Assembly (NCBI GenBank): GCA_964372165.1
Contig: CAYJPT010000159.1
Span: 1 to 5,280, forward strand
DNA: 5,280 nt
Direction: 5' to 3'
DNA from: CAYJAD01 sp964372165
Lineage (GTDB): Bacteria; Desulfobacterota; Desulfovibrionia; Desulfovibrionales; Desulfovibrionaceae
Below, in pieces: positions 5,107 through 5,280 of this stretch; the stretch's first letter is position 1, and the number at the start of each line of letters is the position of its first letter. A program made the position numbers and the translations under genes. The notes below the pieces were generated by a model. That model ran no database searches. It saw only the letters and a program-made list of their open reading frames with translations, and was not told the origin of the DNA.

Positions 5107-5280
5107 TTATTTCTTCTTTTTTCGTTTATTTTTGGTATCACGCTTTTTTCGTTTTTTTGTAGCGCTACTTTTACTGTTACGAGTAGTACCGCCTAATCCG
5201 CCTAATCCGCCTAATCCACCCAGTCCATCAAGACCTGGCATTCCACCCATACCCGGCAGGCCACCAAGCCCACCCATACC
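5107..5280 (-). CDS. ffh: Signal recognition particle protein Ffh, C-terminal end (partial)
   Basis: Only the last 57 residues and the stop (TAA, 5109-5107) are inside the window; the rest lies past the right edge. The visible part is a Gly/Met/Leu-rich tail (GMGGL, PGMGGMPGL, then GLGG repeats) followed by a Lys/Arg-rich end (KKRKKR...KNKRKKKK). Such a tail follows the methionine-rich M domain of Ffh, the GTPase that binds 4.5S RNA and signal sequences and targets ribosomes to FtsY and SecYEG. Position directly upstream of rpsP-khpA-rimM on the same strand supports the call, since ffh-rpsP is a common neighbour pair. The NG GTPase domain cannot be checked here. The GLGG part is encoded by a 9-nt tandem repeat (5189-5215). 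Confidence 0.85.
   Translation of the reverse strand, partial: GMGGLGGLPGMGGMPGLDGLGGLGGLGGLGGTTRNSKSSATKKRKKRDTKNKRKKKK
5189..5224. repeat. 9-bp tandem repeat within the ffh tail
   Basis: CCGCCTAAT occurs three times without change (5189-5215), followed by a degenerate fourth copy CCACCCAGT (5216-5224). On the coding (minus) strand each unit encodes Leu-Gly-Gly. The identical codons suggest recent copy-number change by slippage. Confidence 0.8.

Noticed and set aside
5189..5224. Short tandem repeats as a possible CRISPR or variable-number array
   Set aside because: The units are 9 bp, contiguous without spacers and in frame within ffh, so they are a coding repeat.

Overview
The window is an AT-rich bacterial segment made mostly of housekeeping genes, with two unrecognised envelope proteins. 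I see no mobile element, CRISPR array, tRNA, rRNA or defence system. The best taxonomic guess, from protein resemblance and gene order and not from any search, is a low-GC member of the Desulfovibrio group (Desulfobacterota), possibly a host-associated relative such as Lawsonia. The pointers are the wording of the MutM C-terminus, the KhpA sequence, the order ffh-rpsP-khpA-rimM, and an Ffh with a Gly/Leu/Met-rich tail ending in a Lys/Arg cluster.

Layout. Positions 1-394 are an AT-rich intergenic region. It holds the apparent ribosome-binding site and start codon of a divergent gene at the left edge, two promoter-like boxes sharing the 10-mer ATGGTATATT, a short palindrome, and a possible 31-codon leader ORF whose stop overlaps the next start. 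Positions 395-2724 (+) form a tight three-gene cluster with gaps of 11 and 9 nt. It encodes a bitopic membrane protein with a Pro-rich linker (unknown function), the cobalamin nucleotide-loop enzyme CobU/CobP, and a small secreted protein of unknown function. Positions 2767-3609 (-) encode MutM, convergent with that cluster. Positions 3610-3819 hold three stem-loops, the last resembling a terminator for the rimM transcript. Positions 3820-4895 (-) are the rpsP-khpA-rimM ribosome/RNA operon, driven by a near-consensus sigma-70-type promoter at 4924-4952. Positions 5107-5280 (-) are the C-terminal end of ffh, which continues beyond the right edge.

How the genes work together. S16, KhpA and RimM serve 30S ribosome structure, RNA binding and 16S processing, and Ffh targets nascent membrane proteins, so the right half is a translation and secretion block. 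MutM removes oxidised purines and probably has its own transcription unit. CobU prepares cobinamide for lower-ligand attachment; its two flanking genes appear to encode envelope proteins and their link to cobamide metabolism is unproven. Departures from the textbook layout are the lack of trmD/rplS after rimM, the promoter separating rpsP from ffh, and the hairpin cluster behind rimM.
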